Shown here: one piece after another, positions 30,952 through 33,117 of the stretch
How positions within the stretch are numbered: position 1 is the stretch's first letter
Layout: the number at the start of each line of letters is the position of its first letter
Assembly: GCA_024277055.1 (NCBI GenBank)
Contig: JAJRVZ010000154.1
Location: forward strand, 1-33,117
Length of the DNA stretch: 33,117 bases
Origin: Calditrichota bacterium
GTDB lineage: Bacteria; Calditrichota; Calditrichia; JAJRVZ01
Reading direction: 5' to 3'
Notes under the pieces: model-generated
What the model was told of the DNA's origin: nothing
Databases searched by the model: none
The model's input: the letters and a program-made list of their open reading frames with translations, nothing else
Position numbers and translations under genes: made by a program

Positions 30952-31656
30952 TTATCCGTAGACGATTCCCGGATAGATCAGGTTGATTACAAACAGGTGC
31001 GTGGGACTGAACAGGTAGTCAAACAAATTCCAGGCGACGAAGATGCTGAAAAACATATAGCGTGGATTGTGAATCGTGTCAAATACTTTCGGCGCGTGCC
31101 GCTCATTTATAAAAAGCAGGATCAGGTTCGACCCGTCGAAAACCGGCAGCGGCAGCAGGTTGAAAATCAGCAACAGCAGGTTCAACGACAACATGACGCT
31201 AAGAATGGTGGAAACCGCTTCGAAAACACCCGGAATTGTCGCCTCGGTGATTCTTGAAAAATTGACCGCATCCGGAGGATAGAAAATGTCCAGAGCATAG
31301 CCCACACGGATCAGGAGGAACGCCAGCAGGAACAGGGCAAGATTGGCCGCCGGTCCGGCCAGTGACATCAAAGCGCTTTTTTTTATATTTTCTTTTGCCC
31401 ATTTTACATCGAACGGGGTGCTGGCCCACCCGATCATCCAGCCGCCCAGGAAATAGGAGACGATCGGAACAATTACCGTACCGAATACTTCTCTCCTGAT
31501 GTGCGGCACCGGATTCAGGCTGACCTGCCCCACGCGGAATGCCGTGTCATCTCCCAGCTTGTAGGCGGCCAGGGCGTGGGCGAATTCGTGTAATACGATG
31601 GAGGCCAGAAAAATCAGGTACCAGAGAATCCCAAGTTTGAAAAAAGCCGGATCCAT
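30952..31656 (-). CDS. site-2 protease-like M50 metallopeptidase
   Basis: A polytopic membrane protein of 234 residues. The zinc motif HExxH is His23-Glu24-x-x-His27 ('IVLHEFAHALAAYKLGDD'). The third ligand is the Asp in 'LPLPVFDGSNLILL', the equivalent of the NPDG motif. Five or six hydrophobic segments can be seen. There is no PDZ or CBS domain, so this is a compact Rv/SREBP-type M50B peptidase rather than RseP. Such enzymes cut substrates within the membrane; the substrate is unknown. An AGGA ribosome site precedes the ATG. It lies 44 bp downstream of the amylase-family gene and 100 bp upstream of dsbD on the same strand, with no evident functional link. Confidence 0.88.
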   Translation of the reverse strand: MDPAFFKLGILWYLIFLASIVLHEFAHALAAYKLGDDTAFRVGQVSLNPVPHIRREVFGTVIVPIVSYFLGGWMIGWASTPFDVKWAKENIKKSALMSLAGPAANLALFLLAFLLIRVGYALDIFYPPDAVNFSRITEATIPGVFEAVSTILSVMLSLNLLLLIFNLLPLPVFDGSNLILLFINERHAPKVFDTIHNPRYMFFSIFVAWNLFDYLFSPTHLFVINLIYPGIVYG

Positions 31657-31700
31657 GAAATATTCCTTTCAGGGAGAAAAAGACAGTGACAGTAATTTTT

Positions 31701-33117
31701 TCAATTCAGCGAGAATTCTTTAATGAACGATTCGACCCTGTAACCGCTTTGTTCAGCGGCAGTTTCAATTTTCATGATTTGTCTGGCGAGCTGCTGAATT
31801 TTACGCGAAACAGCCGCCGGGGTCTTTCGTTTGGTGGTCAATATTTCCAGAAGATACCGCGCGCCCAGGCCACCCAGCCAGGTACTCAATGCTTCTTTAT
31901 TGAAATAGGTGATCCCTTCCCAGGTGTTCAGGCCAAGGAATTGTGCGATCGTCTCATTTTTAAATGCATTGCTGAAATTCAGATTATTCATCAGGTCGAA
32001 CGTATCAGCAGCAACCAGCGCTTTTAGTAAATCAATATTCGGCGGGTTGGCGTCAATTCCGGCGATAAACTGCGAGTATTTGTGCAGCAACAGCAAATCG
32101 TCCAACAGGGCAAGGCTCCGCAGAACGGGATGCTTTTCCTGCGGGTCGAGCCGGCCGAGATTTCCGAATAATACCCAGGCCGCCAGCGTGCCGCGGGACG
32201 GCTGTCTGTTTTTTAATAGCCCGATTGCCGTTTGCAACGGTTTGGATATTTTTTTCGGCAGATACGATTCGGGATTCCCCGGCTGAAGCAACGCTGCCAA
32301 CCGGTTCTCGATCGCAACCGAAAATTTGCCCGAGTCTACAACCGTTGTTTTCCGGGTCGCTGCAATCTGTTTGAGGAAGGCATCAATCTTTGGCGGCACA
32401 GATTCGAAATCGATCCGGGAATCGATTTTATCAAAAAAATGGTCCCGGAAAAGCGCGGCGGGGATTGCGGAGAGCATATCCTCAAGACTCGTCAGCAACG
32501 GCGCCAGTTCCAGTTCCCGTGCAGCCATATACAGATCGGGCACGCCACGGCCATTCAGCCGGTCGTGTATCGTTCTTAATTTATCGCCGGGGTCGTCATA
32601 CACCGCACGGAAATTCATGAATACATGATATTTGAAGGCGCCCAGTTCCGTATACATTCCCCGCTCGCGGAACAGCTGCGCGTCGCGGATATATTCCAAC
32701 CCGGCCGTGTGATCACGGAAAAGGATAAAGCGAACAGCCGGGTCATCCAGTTCCATTGCCTGTGCCAGCGTACAGTGCGCGAAACGGTCGCCGTCCTTTT
32801 TCCCGGTTGCCAGCGACCGGTTCACCCAGCCGGCGGCTGTTTCGAATTTGTTGTTATAAACCACCAGCGCCCGTTCGTCGCCGGCGCTGTTGGAATAGGC
32901 AAACACATTTTCGTTGATCTGTCCGCCGTGACCTTCCAGCCCGTAAAGCACAAAATTATAAACTTCGCTGAACAGGTAGCGCTTTTTCAACAGCGGGAAA
33001 ATCTCACGTTCGTGGCGACGGACAAGCCATTCATCTTCCTGTTCGTCGTAATAGGCGCGGCGGTATTCCATACCGTATTTTTCCGTAAAACCTTCGATCT
33101 GCCCGTGACCGAACATC
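31701..33117 (-). CDS. alpha-amylase-family protein, C-terminal part (runs off window)
   Basis: An open frame of at least 471 residues that continues past the right edge, so the start is not in the window. The visible N-terminal part, 'MFGHGQIEGFTEKYGMEYRR' and then 'DEWLVRRHEREIFPLLKKRY' and 'NENVFAYSNSAGDERALVVY', matches the end of the catalytic barrel and the following beta domain of large GH13-type alpha-amylase family proteins. These typically have a long helical C-terminal extension like the one here ('GVPDLYMAARELELAPLLTS' onwards). The substrate is presumably an alpha-glucan. The catalytic residues lie outside the window. The first visible Met is not necessarily the start. Confidence 0.75.
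   Translation of the reverse strand, partial: MFGHGQIEGFTEKYGMEYRRAYYDEQEDEWLVRRHEREIFPLLKKRYLFSEVYNFVLYGLEGHGGQINENVFAYSNSAGDERALVVYNNKFETAAGWVNRSLATGKKDGDRFAHCTLAQAMELDDPAVRFILFRDHTAGLEYIRDAQLFRERGMYTELGAFKYHVFMNFRAVYDDPGDKLRTIHDRLNGRGVPDLYMAARELELAPLLTSLEDMLSAIPAALFRDHFFDKIDSRIDFESVPPKIDAFLKQIAATRKTTVVDSGKFSVAIENRLAALLQPGNPESYLPKKISKPLQTAIGLLKNRQPSRGTLAAWVLFGNLGRLDPQEKHPVLRSLALLDDLLLLHKYSQFIAGIDANPPNIDLLKALVAADTFDLMNNLNFSNAFKNETIAQFLGLNTWEGITYFNKEALSTWLGGLGARYLLEILTTKRKTPAAVSRKIQQLARQIMKIETAAEQSGYRVESFIKEFSLN

Overview
The window is 33 kb of densely packed bacterial DNA at roughly 48-50% GC by eye. It comes from a Gram-negative (diderm) organism: there are lipoproteins, outer-membrane barrels, a LolA-like carrier and DsbD. 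The large secreted esterase ends in an 'NFPNPFNP...' C-terminal sorting domain with a 'SSGIYLYRL' strand. That ending is typical of the Fibrobacterota-Chlorobiota-Bacteroidota superphylum and its neighbours (Calditrichota, KSB1, Ignavibacteriota). The lineage is inference; no rRNA or tRNA gene was seen.

Positions 1-7505 (minus strand) hold an extended mercury-resistance locus. In order of transcription: merR (all three Hg-ligand cysteines, with a Tn501-like stretched promoter), merA (with N-terminal HMA domain and C-terminal Cys pair), a DUF2652 protein that looks like a class III nucleotide cyclase fold, a secreted MerP-like HMA protein, a YVTN beta-propeller lipoprotein, a fused MerT-MerP transporter, a frameshifted outer-membrane protein, an NHL beta-propeller lipoprotein and a second secreted HMA protein with a CPFC site. 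This is the strongest candidate for an undescribed system. Two of its nine genes are interrupted, and its spacers are full of small repeats.

Positions 7556-9917 (plus) hold a CYTH triphosphatase, a DUF47/PhoU-like protein and a PiT phosphate permease: a phosphate module. Positions 10194-16311 hold a secreted esterase with a sorting domain, a small STAS/SpoIIAA-like protein, a tiny membrane protein (minus) and an orphan homodimeric pyruvate dehydrogenase E1 (aceE) with a strong terminator. Positions 16421-18158 (minus) hold an OmpR-type response regulator and its histidine kinase. Positions 18349-23345 (plus) hold a B12-binding radical SAM/DUF4070 protein, a tryptophanase (assigned over tyrosine phenol-lyase by three diagnostic residues), a one-heme membrane-anchored cytochrome and a GAF/HD-GYP phosphodiesterase.

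Positions 23395-28761 (plus) hold a self-contained lipid-export style operon: a TetR regulator with near-identical operators in front of itself and of the next gene, an MMPL/RND transporter, a LolA-like carrier and an outer-membrane barrel interrupted by an in-frame TAA. Positions 29052-33117 (minus) hold DsbD, a site-2-protease-like M50 peptidase and the C-terminal part of an alpha-amylase-family protein that runs off the window.

Three genes are broken in ways that look like single-base events: a G-run frameshift and two in-frame TAA codons. Because TAA also ends many intact genes here, a changed genetic code is not the explanation.
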